Below are positions 50,749-58,723 of a DNA stretch of 64,000 nucleotides, one piece after another. The translations under genes were made by a program, and so were the position numbers. Below the pieces are notes generated by a model that worked only from the letters and a program-made list of their open reading frames with translations, was not told the DNA's origin and made no database searches. Within the stretch, counting starts at the first letter, position 1. Every line of letters begins with the position of its first letter. Source of the DNA: a virus; IMG/VR virus record IMGVR_UViG_3300021185_003494, positions 1 to 64,000 of that record. One strand, 5' to 3'.

Positions 50749-50750
50749 AT

Positions 50751-51644
50751 ATGGAAAGTGAGTTTTTAGAAGAGTTTCCTAGCCTAGATAAAAGTATTCT
50801 TAAATTAATTAGGCGTACATTAGATAGCAACTTTTTTGAGTTTAGTAGAAACTATGGGGAATTAATTGAAAACTCACTTTATCCATTTCAATTTCTAATT
50901 GATGTAAGCGAGGCATTCTTTGTAGACATGCCATGGATAGTTGTACTATCCACGCTTACATTAATTTGTTTTTACACTACAAAACATTTTAAGTTTACTC
51001 TTACATTTACAGCAATACTATTGTTTATAGGTTTGTTTGGTATGTGGGAATCTGCAATGATTACACTTAGTATTGTAATTATAAGTGTTTGCATTTGTGT
51101 TATAATTGGTATACCTGTTGGTATATGGATGTCACAACACAAAAGAGTACGATCATTTATACTTCCAATACTAGACTTTATGCAAGCTATACCTAGCTTT
51201 GTGTATCTAATTCCTATTATTATGCTTATTGGTATTGGAGATCTACCAGGCCTGATTGCTATATGTGTTTACGCTATTCCTCCTATTATAAGATTTACTG
51301 ATCTTGGTATAAGAGAAGTAGATAATGGTATGATAGAAGCAGCAAAAGCTCTGGGTATGAAGCCGTGGGCTACTATGGTAAAGATACAAATACCTTTAGC
51401 ATACACAAATATATTTGCAGGATTGAATCAGACTATTATGATGGCACTAGGTATGGTAGTAATTGCAAGTATGATTGGTTTGCAAGGTTTAGGAGCAAAC
51501 GTACTAACAGCAATAACCCAACAGCGATTAACTATTGGGCTATTAAATGGTTTAGCAATTGTATTCCTTGCAATAATATTGGACAGATTGACACAATACT
51601 GGTGTGCTAGATTGCAACTGTGGAAACAGGTTAGTAATAAGTAA
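50751..51644 (+). CDS. proW: Glycine betaine/proline-type ABC transporter permease
   Basis: 297 residues with about six to seven membrane segments (about 60-78, 82-100, 108-128, 146-166, 172-190, 225-250, 264-284). EAA-type coupling motif at EAAKALGMKPWATMVKIQIP (about 197-216), which docks to the ATPase. It must use a host ATPase, or work without transport. It converges with the ATP-grasp gene by a 14-nt overlap. Confidence 0.88.
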   Translation: MESEFLEEFPSLDKSILKLIRRTLDSNFFEFSRNYGELIENSLYPFQFLIDVSEAFFVDMPWIVVLSTLTLICFYTTKHFKFTLTFTAILLFIGLFGMWESAMITLSIVIISVCICVIIGIPVGIWMSQHKRVRSFILPILDFMQAIPSFVYLIPIIMLIGIGDLPGLIAICVYAIPPIIRFTDLGIREVDNGMIEAAKALGMKPWATMVKIQIPLAYTNIFAGLNQTIMMALGMVVIASMIGLQGLGANVLTAITQQRLTIGLLNGLAIVFLAIILDRLTQYWCARLQLWKQVSNK

Positions 51645-52953
51645 TACAGTTTTGTAATATTCTATTAGCTTCGCTGTAATTTTTAAAAAGCTCTGTTTCG
51701 TTCTCTCCGATAATGTCAAAGTTTACATTAAATTGTTTGTTTTGCAAATTCTGCCATTCAGGTATTTTAGCATCAACCTCTAATCCTACGTTTTGTGCGT
51801 TAAAATAAGGTTTAATTATATCTAGATTGCCAAGTGATTTAATTTTACCAGGCTTCAGTAATGCACATCCCCAAAGAAGTTTATTTTTAATAGCAATAGG
51901 TTCTTGATTAACAAAGTTAGTAATAATTTCATTATTGTTTACACTATCTAATATGTTTACAAACTGTCCTGGTCGTGGATTAAAATCAATGCCAATAATT
52001 TTTCCATCTAGAGTTTGATGAAAATCTGGTCCTGCAAAAAACAAATCTTTGATTTTTAAAGAGTCTACTATAGTTTGTATATATTTGTATGATAAATCTT
52101 GTAGCTCTTGTGCTACTTCTTCTTTACCTACAACCCATACTGCACGTTCTCTTGTAATATCACTTGTTTCGCTTACACTATGGCTTTCAATTGGATCACT
52201 ATTGGGATCTACAACATCACCATATTTAATTTTGCTATTTTTTACAAAAAACTCAATCACAACTTTTCCGTCTTTCACATAACCCATAGGGCATAGTGTA
52301 GGACTATAACTCCAATGATATTCTTGAAACATAATACGGCAAGTTTTGTAGTTAAATTTTTGTAAATGTATACCTTTTTTATTAAGATCAAAGAAGTCAT
52401 TATGAGATCCTTTGTCTTTTAAATGTTTTAAAAAGTGATGTCTATTGTTCCAGCGTCTATACTCTATACTAGGTGCGTTATTATCATCTCCTGGATAAAA
52501 AACGTTACTACCAGTGCCAATATCGGGCTTACTAAATATTTGCTTGTTCTTAAACACTCCCAAGCTACTATGATTTCTAGGTGTAATGCTGGCAGGAGTA
52601 TATTGTGATAATCCTATTTCTCTTAAAAAGTCATCAAACTTTTGCTTGTTACTTAATACTTCAGCAGCGAACGGACTGATATTATTAATACCATAATAAC
52701 TTTCCAACTGAGATTGTAGTGGCAACAAGTTTTCACTTACACACAAAATTTTATCTGCTTTTGGTATCTGCTTAGTAATATCTACCACATCTAAACATTT
52801 GCTTACTATTAAGTGACGTGCATCACTAACATATGTTTTGGTTTGATTGGGATTGCTATCTACAACCAGATATGCATTCTCATTCTTATATGCACTAAGT
52901 AACCCCTGTGCTTTATTTAAACTTCGTTCGTGTGATATAATAATTATATTCAT
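51631..52953 (-). CDS. ATP-grasp ligase-like protein
   Basis: 440 residues. An N-terminal Rossmann-like domain (1-100) precedes LSNKQKFDDFLREIGL, IFSKPDIGTGSNVFYPGD (the Lys of the ATP-grasp strand), and a metal-binding GIDFNPRPGQFVNIL (about 323-337). ATP-grasp enzymes form amide or peptide-like bonds through acyl-phosphates. Minus-strand operon with the hydrolase (4-nt overlap). Substrate unknown; a biosynthetic partner of the island enzymes is possible. Confidence 0.72.
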   Translation of the reverse strand: MNIIIISHERSLNKAQGLLSAYKNENAYLVVDSNPNQTKTYVSDARHLIVSKCLDVVDITKQIPKADKILCVSENLLPLQSQLESYYGINNISPFAAEVLSNKQKFDDFLREIGLSQYTPASITPRNHSSLGVFKNKQIFSKPDIGTGSNVFYPGDDNNAPSIEYRRWNNRHHFLKHLKDKGSHNDFFDLNKKGIHLQKFNYKTCRIMFQEYHWSYSPTLCPMGYVKDGKVVIEFFVKNSKIKYGDVVDPNSDPIESHSVSETSDITRERAVWVVGKEEVAQELQDLSYKYIQTIVDSLKIKDLFFAGPDFHQTLDGKIIGIDFNPRPGQFVNILDSVNNNEIITNFVNQEPIAIKNKLLWGCALLKPGKIKSLGNLDIIKPYFNAQNVGLEVDAKIPEWQNLQNKQFNVNFDIIGENETELFKNYSEANRILQNCITYY

Positions 52954-53711
52954 ATATTGGCAATTTCCTCAAATATATATTCTAGACATATTGTACTATA
53001 TTCTGGATTAGATTGCAATCTTATTTTTTCATTATAATATCCAGGAAATAATAGTGCAAATGCGTAATGGTTTGGTCTAAGTGTGTTTAATTGGTCACTT
53101 GACAAAATACGTTGAGTTGTGTTATATTTTGTTATTAGTATTTCTCTATCTTTATTACTTAGCATAAAGCCATGATAACAATTAGGGACATTATATTCTT
53201 TAGGAGGTTTAGCACACATGCCCTTGAACGTTTGGTAACTGGTGCACCAAGTATCATTTGTTGGTAAAAATACTGTTGTATTGCTATAGTCTTGATCTAT
53301 AAGTTCTTGGGTAACGCCCAATACACCAGGATAAAAGCAATAGTTTTTTATAAACTTTTGTGCATGATATAAACCATAGTATCCACCTAAACTACATCCA
53401 ATATGGATATAGTTTTCATATTTAGGTAGCTCAATATCAAACATTTGCGGATACGTGCAGCTATGTTTATCCATAAAAGGACCATGATCTATCCATCCTA
53501 GTGATTCAATATTATATTTTGTAAAGTAATCTAATATAGCGACATTATAACCTTTGAGTAAAAATTCATGTGCGATATTATTTTCAGCACTACCTACCCC
53601 ACCACTACCATGACTTATCACAACCAATGTGTCAGGATCCCTGCACCAAAAAGGAATAAATAATTTTATGTCATCCCGTATTACAGACTTTGAAATAATG
53701 TTATTAAACAT
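52950..53711 (-). CDS. Alpha/beta hydrolase (dienelactone hydrolase-like)
   Basis: 253 residues from the ATG at 53711 (AGGAAG upstream); a longer frame runs into the opposite gene. Oxyanion region VVISHGSGGVGSAEN (about 30-44) and nucleophile motif IGCSLGGYYG (GxSxG, about 106-115). The acid and His lie in the C-terminal part (His in NCYHGFML). No signal peptide. Its 5' end overlaps the plus-strand acetyltransferase gene by 44 nt. Confidence 0.68.
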   Translation of the reverse strand: MFNNIISKSVIRDDIKLFIPFWCRDPDTLVVISHGSGGVGSAENNIAHEFLLKGYNVAILDYFTKYNIESLGWIDHGPFMDKHSCTYPQMFDIELPKYENYIHIGCSLGGYYGLYHAQKFIKNYCFYPGVLGVTQELIDQDYSNTTVFLPTNDTWCTSYQTFKGMCAKPPKEYNVPNCYHGFMLSNKDREILITKYNTTQRILSSDQLNTLRPNHYAFALLFPGYYNEKIRLQSNPEYSTICLEYIFEEIANI

Positions 53712-54222
53712 TGACAATCTTCCTAACGAATTTTTTGACTTTTGTAACGCATGTAAACAAGAAGGCCTTGTTAATAATGTAAGCAAAGATGCTATGAAAA
53801 TTGGCAAGTGGGGGGAAGAAGCCTGGTGGTGTACCTGGCATAATGGTATTATTATCAGTATAAGCGGATGCCATGCTTGGCCTGAATATGGTCCTGACGC
53901 ATGGAGATTGATGGTCCGTACTGCTACTCTTAAAGAATATAGAGGACGGGCACCAGGAAGTCTGCGTTTGATGCATAATGATTTTAATTGGGGGCATATT
54001 CTTTCCTATCAAGTTGATTATGCGGCACGTAATGGTGCCAAAAAAATGTATTTTACTACTAATAGTGACTCTGATGGCGATACCAATAGTTTGAGAACAA
54101 ACAGGGCTATTGCAAAGACTTTTGAACCAAACGGGTTAGCTAAATTAGTAGAAAAAAATGCTACGGTATTTTATACTAAACAAAATGTTTGGCGTATTAT
54201 GAATTCTGGATGGGATCAATAG
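53668..54222 (+). CDS. GNAT-type N-acetyltransferase
   Basis: 184 residues from the ATG at 53668 with AAGGA upstream; the earlier ATG at 53629 lies deeper in the opposite gene. WWCTWHNGIIISISGCH, then RTATLKEYRGRAPG (the acetyl-CoA pyrophosphate loop, R-G-R-A-P-G) and NGAKKMYFTTNSDSD are GNAT-like. Substrate unknown. It overlaps the hydrolase head to head and the SDR gene tail to tail. Confidence 0.65.
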   Translation: MSSRITDFEIMLLNIDNLPNEFFDFCNACKQEGLVNNVSKDAMKIGKWGEEAWWCTWHNGIIISISGCHAWPEYGPDAWRLMVRTATLKEYRGRAPGSLRLMHNDFNWGHILSYQVDYAARNGAKKMYFTTNSDSDGDTNSLRTNRAIAKTFEPNGLAKLVEKNATVFYTKQNVWRIMNSGWDQ

Positions 54223-54760
54223 ATAACGTATTAATATTTAAATCTGTCGGTTGATCCAAAATCCATTTTATATACTTTGCAGCAGTCTCTAAAGGTATAG
54301 TTGTTCTATCTTCATGTTTATGTTGTTTATTACTCAATGTTCCAAAACTAATATGTGAGACTTTAGGTGCATTTTGCCAATTTCCTATTATACCGAGTCC
54401 ATTAGACATTTCATTTAATGCAAGTTTTTCATAATGATATAGATTAGACTTTCCTCGTCTAACAGTATCAGTAGTACTACCTAAGTTTATAATGCGTTTG
54501 TCTGCTTGCTTTTGTTCTGCCCAACGATGCCATACAGTATGTAATAGCATGCTTTGTTTAAAATGGAAGTTAGCATACATATTAATAAAAACATCGTAAT
54601 TATCGCTCAGTTTAGAAATCCATTTAATGCATCCAGGATCTTCAAAGTCATATCCATTTTCTCTACTAGCAGTAAAGACTTCATGTCCTTCATCTTCTAG
54701 CAATGGTACTAAATATCCTGTTAAGTCTTTTTCACGGTTTCCTGTTATCAAAATCTTCAT
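54197..54760 (-). CDS. NAD(P)-dependent short-chain dehydrogenase/epimerase-like protein
   Basis: 187 residues, shorter than the usual 240-330. N-terminal Rossmann ILITGNREKDLTGYLVPLLE (G-x-x-x-x-x-G-like), NLGSTTDTV and the catalytic pair in LYHYEKLALN (Y-x3-K). ATG at 54760, 5 nt after TATAAATA. Late, leaderless single gene. Confidence 0.65.
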   Translation of the reverse strand: MKILITGNREKDLTGYLVPLLEDEGHEVFTASRENGYDFEDPGCIKWISKLSDNYDVFINMYANFHFKQSMLLHTVWHRWAEQKQADKRIINLGSTTDTVRRGKSNLYHYEKLALNEMSNGLGIIGNWQNAPKVSHISFGTLSNKQHKHEDRTTIPLETAAKYIKWILDQPTDLNINTLSIDPIQNS

Positions 54761-54765
54761 AATGG

Positions 54766-54779
54766 TATTTATATAAATA
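54766..54779. promoter_or_regulatory. Bidirectional late promoter palindrome
   Basis: TATTTATATAAATA is a perfect 14-bp palindrome holding TATAAATA on both strands (54766-54773 minus, 54772-54779 plus). The minus copy is 5 nt from the SDR start at 54760; the plus copy is 23 nt before the radical SAM start at 54803. Confidence 0.7.
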
Positions 54780-54802
54780 ATAGTAGCTTTTAATTAATCA
54801 TC

Positions 54803-55765
54803 ATGTACAACCAAATAGATATAATAGAATTTGATATAAACACAACATGTAATGCCTTTTGCCCGTCATGTGCAAGGCATGTGGTATATGATAACGAACT
54901 TATGCGAAATCCATTTGTAAAATTTAATGAAAGTCTGCCCAAAGAGATTATAGAAAAGGTTATGCAATGTGAACTATTGTCTGAAGATGTGGGAATAGAC
55001 TTTGTAGGATTATTGGGAGAACCAGTAGCACACAATGATATACTTGAAATAATAGACATAGTATTTCATTACAGACCTAATGCATTTATAAATTTACACA
55101 CAAACGGAGGTCTTAGGACTAAAAATTTCTTTAAAGAATTAGCTAGTAAATTCCCCAAGCACAATGAAAGCATTGTGAAGTTCAGTATAGATGGTCTAAA
55201 AGATACCAATCATCTGTATAGGCGTGGAGTCATATGGGAAAAAGTTATGGAAAATATTAAAACATTTGTGGATGCAGGAGGCAAAGCACAGTGGAAATAT
55301 ATAATTTTTCCTTGGAATGAGCACCAGGTGCAAGAAGCCAAACAACTTAGTAAAGAAATAGGACTATCAAAATTTAAAACAACAACAGATAGGTCTCCAA
55401 AAGATACTGCTAAATATATTAAAGCAGCAGATGTAAACTATAGCACCAAGCAACCTATTATGGAAGTGCAAAATGTTTACTCAACCATACAACGAAAAAT
55501 TAACGATAGATGCTTTAGTAGAAAAAGTATATATGTTAATGTAAGTGGACACGTAGTTCCGTGTTGTATGATAAATGGCGGGCTTGTAGATTCTAGATTT
55601 TTGGAAGAAACAAAAAATTTTATATACAATGAACAGTACAATTGGAATAATCTAGAAAACTACTCTTTAGCAGATATAATGAATAATAGTTGGTGGCAAT
55701 CATTATATCAAAGTTTCAGTGACCAACCTTGTACTGTATGTAATTTTTCGTGTGGAGTAAATTAA
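54803..55765 (+). CDS. Radical SAM/SPASM-like enzyme
   Basis: 320 residues. CNAFCPSC cluster motif (about 16-23), LLGEPVAHND (GGE-like), HTNGGLR (about 98-104), FSIDGLKDTN, then IIFPWNEHQVQEAK. C-terminal SPASM Cys: HVVPCCMING and CTVCNFSCG. Same family as the proteins at 8448 and 41141. Directly followed, with a 1-nt overlap, by a ferredoxin-NADP reductase that could supply electrons. Short leader with no clear ribosome binding site. Confidence 0.85.
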   Translation: MYNQIDIIEFDINTTCNAFCPSCARHVVYDNELMRNPFVKFNESLPKEIIEKVMQCELLSEDVGIDFVGLLGEPVAHNDILEIIDIVFHYRPNAFINLHTNGGLRTKNFFKELASKFPKHNESIVKFSIDGLKDTNHLYRRGVIWEKVMENIKTFVDAGGKAQWKYIIFPWNEHQVQEAKQLSKEIGLSKFKTTTDRSPKDTAKYIKAADVNYSTKQPIMEVQNVYSTIQRKINDRCFSRKSIYVNVSGHVVPCCMINGGLVDSRFLEETKNFIYNEQYNWNNLENYSLADIMNNSWWQSLYQSFSDQPCTVCNFSCGVN

Positions 55766-56532
55766 TGGCGATTATAAAAGAAAAAGTGTTAAAAGTAGAA
55801 CACTATACGGACAGACTTTTCCGTATTATCACTACTAGAGATCCTGGTATTAGATTCAGAGATGGTGAATTTTTAATGATAGGAATAATGGTAGATGGTA
55901 AGCCTCTACTGCGAGCATATAGTGTTGCAAGTCCTAGTCATCAGGATACCTTGGAGTTCTTTAGTATTAAGGTACAAGATGGACCATTAACAAGTAGATT
56001 ACAACACATAAAACCAGGAGATGAGTTACTTGTGAATAGCAAAGCAGTTGGTACTTTGGTATGTGACAATTTAAAGCCTGGACGTACTTTATATCTAATG
56101 GGTACTGGAACAGGAGTTGCTCCTTTTTTAAGTGTTGCACGTGGATTAGAAGCATATGATATGTATGAGAAAATTGTTTTACTATGGGGAGCAAGAACTG
56201 TTGCAGAATTGCCTTTTGTAGAATATTGGGACCAACTTAATGAAGATGAAACATATGGTGAATTAACACAAGATAAGTTTTTATTTTATCCAACTGTTAC
56301 AAGAGAGGATTTTAGAAATACTGGCAGAATAACTGATGCTATGTATGAAGGAAAAGTACAAAAAGTATTAGGACTAGAATCTTTTGATAAAGAACATGAT
56401 AGAGTTATGATTTGTGGATCCCAAGAAATGAATATGGAATTGCGTAAATATTTCATAGAAGAAGTAGGATGTACTGAAGGCAATGCAAATCATCGAGGTG
56501 AATTTGTTTTAGAAAAGGCATTTGTAGATTAA
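55765..56532 (+). CDS. fpr: Ferredoxin/flavodoxin-NADP reductase
   Basis: 255 residues from the ATG at 55765, the bacterial Fpr size. FAD-binding RAYSVAS (about 55-61) and an LTSRLQ segment, the NADP domain MGTGTGVAPFLSVARGLEAY (about 110-129), and MICGSQEMN near the C-terminus. It moves electrons between NADPH and ferredoxin or flavodoxin. Its coupling to the radical SAM gene suggests it reduces their 4Fe-4S clusters; no ferredoxin or flavodoxin gene was found in the window. Confidence 0.88.
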   Translation: MAIIKEKVLKVEHYTDRLFRIITTRDPGIRFRDGEFLMIGIMVDGKPLLRAYSVASPSHQDTLEFFSIKVQDGPLTSRLQHIKPGDELLVNSKAVGTLVCDNLKPGRTLYLMGTGTGVAPFLSVARGLEAYDMYEKIVLLWGARTVAELPFVEYWDQLNEDETYGELTQDKFLFYPTVTREDFRNTGRITDAMYEGKVQKVLGLESFDKEHDRVMICGSQEMNMELRKYFIEEVGCTEGNANHRGEFVLEKAFVD

Positions 56533-57299
56533 TGAAATACGGCGAAGCATTTGTTGCACACAAAGATGAAATAATAAAAAATTTTAGTCCTGCGAAAGTA
56601 TTAGAGAATGTTTTGACAGAAGAACAAGTAAAACAAATTTTACTTTTTGCATTTCAAAATACTAATAATTTAAAGTGGACTGCTACTAGTAGTAATTTAC
56701 AACCCACTGTGCATATAACAGAATTAATGAAAAATTTTCCTTGGTTAACAGAAATAATACAACAAGAAATAGGCGACTTTTATGAAAGAGAACATAGCGG
56801 CAATTATTTTATTACTACACAGCTACATGATGCTCATGCTGATTTAATTACAAAAGAAGAAACAAACGAGGACTGGACAGATGGAATTATTCCTTACAAA
56901 AGTTGTGTAATACCTCTAATTATATCTGCACGTGCAGTAGCTCATACTGCCTTTTTTCATCAACGTCATATTGGATTTAGTATTACACTGGATAGAGAAA
57001 ATATAAGTTCGCAAGATGACAGCATGTATGAAATTTCCAGAGAGTATCCAGACTTCCATATGGTTGATGGTAGTATTAGTAAATTTAAAGGAATACAAAA
57101 CCATCCTGATTATATATTTCCGCACATACCAAAAGAAAATAATAGAGGTTTAAGTATTGAAAACGTATTTGAATTTAAACCAGGAAACATAATGGTATTT
57201 GATGCTTGTCAGATACATGCAAGTTGTGTACCTATTGACAGACCCAATTTTCGTTGGTTAAAAAGTGGTATTAATATACAGTTTTATAAGAAGATATAA
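56532..57299 (+). CDS. 2OG-Fe(II) oxygenase-like protein
   Basis: 255 residues; start overlaps the FNR stop (TAATG). FITTQLHDAHADLITKEE contains a His-x-Asp (HAD, about 99-101), HQRHIGFSITLDR a core strand, and NIMVFDACQIHASCVPIDRP the distal His, with RWLKSGINIQF near the end. Assignment is weaker than for the 37980 gene. Confidence 0.6.
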   Translation: MKYGEAFVAHKDEIIKNFSPAKVLENVLTEEQVKQILLFAFQNTNNLKWTATSSNLQPTVHITELMKNFPWLTEIIQQEIGDFYEREHSGNYFITTQLHDAHADLITKEETNEDWTDGIIPYKSCVIPLIISARAVAHTAFFHQRHIGFSITLDRENISSQDDSMYEISREYPDFHMVDGSISKFKGIQNHPDYIFPHIPKENNRGLSIENVFEFKPGNIMVFDACQIHASCVPIDRPNFRWLKSGINIQFYKKI

Positions 57300-57302
57300 A
57301 TA
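57295..57302 (+). promoter_or_regulatory. Late promoter TATAAATA
   Basis: Exact element overlapping the stop of the 56532 gene; predicted start 57308, leader 13 nt with GAGAGG before the ATG at 57321. Confidence 0.7.
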
Positions 57303-57320
57303 TTTAAAAGAGAGGTAATA

Positions 57321-57587
57321 ATGAGTAGTTTAATTGGACACAACAGTGGCGATAAAGAAAGAAAATCAGATCTTATTATAGATATTACTGACATTTATGA
57401 TAGGCGTGACCGTAAGAAAAAAGAACTAGAATTTTACACAAAAGAAATTGATAAGCTAATGGTTAAATTAGGAATGATACAACACGAAATAGGTGTTAAT
57501 GAAACAATTATCAGATTAATAGAAAATGAGCAAATACTTGATTTGCAAGAAGCAATCAGAGAAAAACGTAAACAGCAAGACAAATGA
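57321..57587 (+). CDS. Small coiled-coil phage protein
   Basis: 88 residues. Begins SSLIGHNSGDKERK, then a long helix: YDRRDRKKKELEFYTKEIDK and onward to KRKQQDK. GHNSG-start proteins are common in phages. Probably a dimeric helical protein; function unknown. Confidence 0.55.
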   Translation: MSSLIGHNSGDKERKSDLIIDITDIYDRRDRKKKELEFYTKEIDKLMVKLGMIQHEIGVNETIIRLIENEQILDLQEAIREKRKQQDK

Positions 57588-57603
57588 AGAAAGTAGACAG
57601 AGA

Positions 57604-58371
57604 ATGAATACACTATACCTCGTATGTAGCCGTAGTTGCATGAACCAAATGGAGATACCATATCTCTTAAATAACAGTCCTGACTTACATGGCGAAAGTA
57701 AAGCAGGAGAACATTATGCAGAATACATGTTAAATGGAGAGTCTATTGATCATGAGCCAGGCCCATTGGGAAAAGTTAGAGTACATGATGATTATTGGAA
57801 TTTAACTTCCTCAGAAAAAGAACAATATTATAATTTTGATATACGTAATGAATTGGAAATTACAGAAGAGCAATTGGACGGACTTTTAAATTTAATTGAA
57901 GACAAAAGTATAGCATTATTACTACATGCACAAAATTTAGATTTTGTATTCGAATGGAGCAGAGCTAAACCTGTAATTTTAATTAATGCAGTAATAGGTG
58001 ATTGGGACAGGAATATAGAAACTTGGGCAGCAAGAGAGTATAATTATCTTATGGAAGATGATGAAAATGCAAACTTTAGTGGATATGATCACGTTTGGCC
58101 AGGTAGCCCGGAAGTTGCAAATGAATTTATCTCAAGAATGCATATGGATAGAGAGCTTGAAGATGAGGATACAGACAGATTAATTAAACAAGAACAATGG
58201 ATGAAAAGACCAGAAATATACACATTATGGGATACTGTTGGAATAACTCCACCTGATAAAGAATGGATTGATGCATATATTGAAGATTATGATGCACATC
58301 AAGAATTTAATTTAGAATTAGAAGCAGAATTACGTTTGGAGTATGATGGACATGAATACAGATATACTTGA
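57604..58371 (+). CDS. Unknown protein, 255 residues
   Basis: 255 residues from the ATG at 57604 (AGACAGAG upstream); a frame-open extension to 57526 overlaps the coiled-coil gene and has no ribosome binding site. NTLYLVCSRSCMNQMEIPYL, IALLLHAQNLDFVFEWSRAK, PVILINAVIGDWDR, and an acidic C-terminal region (NLELEAELRLEYDGHEY). The alternating beta-alpha text (LLLHAQN, VILINAV) could be a Rossmann-like or sulfotransferase-like fold; not assigned. Confidence 0.55.
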   Translation: MNTLYLVCSRSCMNQMEIPYLLNNSPDLHGESKAGEHYAEYMLNGESIDHEPGPLGKVRVHDDYWNLTSSEKEQYYNFDIRNELEITEEQLDGLLNLIEDKSIALLLHAQNLDFVFEWSRAKPVILINAVIGDWDRNIETWAAREYNYLMEDDENANFSGYDHVWPGSPEVANEFISRMHMDRELEDEDTDRLIKQEQWMKRPEIYTLWDTVGITPPDKEWIDAYIEDYDAHQEFNLELEAELRLEYDGHEYRYT

Positions 58372-58711
58372 GTTTACAAAACCAATAAAAATTTATACAT
58401 TTAAAGATGAAGGCAAAGTTAAGATTAGTTTTAAAATTAGCCGCAATTGTGTTTATAGTGATTGGATTAGTATTAAAGATTTTAGAAATATTTGCAATAA
58501 CTGGAGAGAAGGTTTCGAGGACGGTATTGAAACTGCTATGGGGAAAGTATTTTGGGAGCATAGAAATTGTGGTCCTCGACCACTTCGTGAGCCAGCAGAC
58601 TACGTAGCAATAGAATTTAACGATTGGAGTTTTAGAATTAGCACTCAAGAGATGATTGAGTTGGTTTCTGAGTTTAATACGCAACTTACTAGTAAAAATC
58701 ACTGGGATTAA
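58346..58711 (+). CDS. Small unknown protein
   Basis: 121 residues; ATGs at 58343, 58346 and 58352 are possible and GGAG best fits 58346. KIYTFKDEGKVKISFKISRN, SIKDFRNICNNWREGFEDGI, a Cys/Pro/Arg segment (RNCGPRPLREPADY) and a C-terminal helix. It overlaps the preceding gene by 26 nt. No family recognised. Confidence 0.5.
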   Translation: MDMNTDILEFTKPIKIYTFKDEGKVKISFKISRNCVYSDWISIKDFRNICNNWREGFEDGIETAMGKVFWEHRNCGPRPLREPADYVAIEFNDWSFRISTQEMIELVSEFNTQLTSKNHWD

Positions 58712-58718
58712 CTAAATA
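58712..58718 (+). promoter_or_regulatory. Late promoter CTAAATA, 5 nt before ATG
   Basis: CTAAATA-CTTGT-ATG; it directly follows the stop of the 58346 gene. Leaderless mRNA predicted. Confidence 0.6.
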
Positions 58719-58723
58719 CTTGT

